Of a stretch of DNA of 64,000 nucleotides, positions 63,906 to 64,000 are shown piece by piece. The notes beneath the pieces are model-generated. The model was not told where the DNA came from. It worked only from the letters and a program-made list of their open reading frames with translations, and did not search any database. Position numbers and translations under genes: made by a program. The number at the start of each line of letters is the position of its first letter. Position 1 is the stretch's first letter. This DNA is from Galactobacillus timonensis (lineage in GTDB: Bacteria > Bacillota_I > Bacilli_A > Erysipelotrichales > Erysipelotrichaceae), in the NCBI RefSeq assembly GCF_900240265.1, contig NZ_LT964739.1, positions 1,835,225 through 1,899,224 on the forward strand. Direction: 5' to 3'.

Positions 63906-63942
63906 AGCCACACCGTTGATCATCTCAATCATCAGTGTGGCT
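63906..63942 (-). terminator. Inward-facing terminator-like hairpin near the right IS end
   Basis: AGCCACAC (63906-63913) pairs with GTGTGGCT (63935-63942). Read on the minus strand it is followed by TTTTCT, so it would stop transcription entering from the right. A second small hairpin (GGGCTT/AAGCCC, 63969-63983) lies just inside the right repeat. Confidence 0.65.
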
Positions 63943-63983
63943 CAGAATGCCAACTGCAACAGATATCAGGGCTTTTCAAGCCC

Positions 63984-64000
63984 TTAACTTAACGCCATTG
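63984..64000 (-). repeat. Right terminal inverted repeat of the IS
   Basis: TTAACTTAACGCCATTG is the inverted partner of 62246-62262 (14 of 17). The window ends at its last base, so it could extend further. Confidence 0.7.

Larger units (their letters stand above)
62246..64000 (+). mobile_element. IS4-family insertion sequence
   Basis: The element spans from a left inverted repeat at 62246 to a matching right repeat ending at the window edge, about 1.75 kb. It holds one transposase gene and hairpins near both ends. The AT-rich base use differs from the flanking housekeeping genes. The target duplication cannot be checked because the right flank is outside the window. Confidence 0.75.

Overview
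The window looks like a chromosome segment of a moderately GC-rich Bacillota, most likely an Erysipelotrichaceae-type gut bacterium. The inference rests on a type II-A CRISPR-Cas locus, a T-box leader on leuS, gene order and protein style (ScpA/ScpB, LspA-RluD, YceD-RpmF, several PTS genes, a small protein resembling the MG284/MPN403 family) and Shine-Dalgarno-rich starts. I cannot name the species from the sequence alone.

Region 1 (1-6307) is the 3' half of a type II-A CRISPR-Cas locus: the C-terminus of Cas9 (cut by the window edge), cas1, cas2 and csn2, then an array of 59 repeats of 36 bp and 58 spacers of 30-31 bp. The leader is only 54 bp long and ends in ATTTGAG, the leader-anchoring sequence known from streptococcal II-A systems. 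Region 2 (6388-24414) is housekeeping: an M42 aminopeptidase, a YbhB-like protein, a TM1266-like regulator, T-box-leuS, scpA-scpB and two lipoproteins, a Crp/Fnr regulator, purB, cutC, purA, an Mrp ATPase, a two-component system, and a tightly overlapping TSCPD-lspA-rluD-rhomboid run followed by dCMP deaminase.

Region 3 (24480-43562) is a carbohydrate island. It holds iolB-iolC facing a racemase-like gene, a DeoR regulator, a degenerate NERD-like membrane protein, a PRD/PTS regulator, separate fructose-type PTS EIIA, EIIB and EIIC genes, a class II aldolase and an iron-type alcohol dehydrogenase. These are followed by a complete galacturonate route: UxaC, UxaB, UxaA, KdgK, and a KDPG aldolase fused to a VOC-like domain. 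A LacI-family regulator sits in the middle. Near-identical 16-bp palindromes (consensus AGTAAACCGGTTTACT) lie at its own promoter, at the eda-kdgK promoter and ahead of the PTS EIIB-EIIC genes, suggesting one regulon.

Region 4 (43608-62201) is again mostly housekeeping: pepC, rimO, an M29 aminopeptidase, a DUF2779 nuclease-like protein, hpf, a membrane protein resembling CPBP proteases, a Fur-box-preceded small gene leading into an acyl-carrier-like gene and ptsI, an Alg14/Alg13-like pair, tcdA, a metallophosphoesterase, yebC, a VanRS-like two-component system, tmcAL, an alpha/beta hydrolase, yceD and rpmF. Region 5 (62246-64000) is an IS4-family insertion sequence with 17-bp imperfect terminal inverted repeats and inward-facing terminator-like hairpins near both ends. 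The right end lies exactly at the window edge.

I found no tRNA or rRNA genes and no tracrRNA (expected near cas9, outside the window). The least explained items are the shared LacI-type operator set, the isolated iolBC pair beside a PTS, the Fur box upstream of the ACP-like/ptsI genes, and several unrecognised small proteins.
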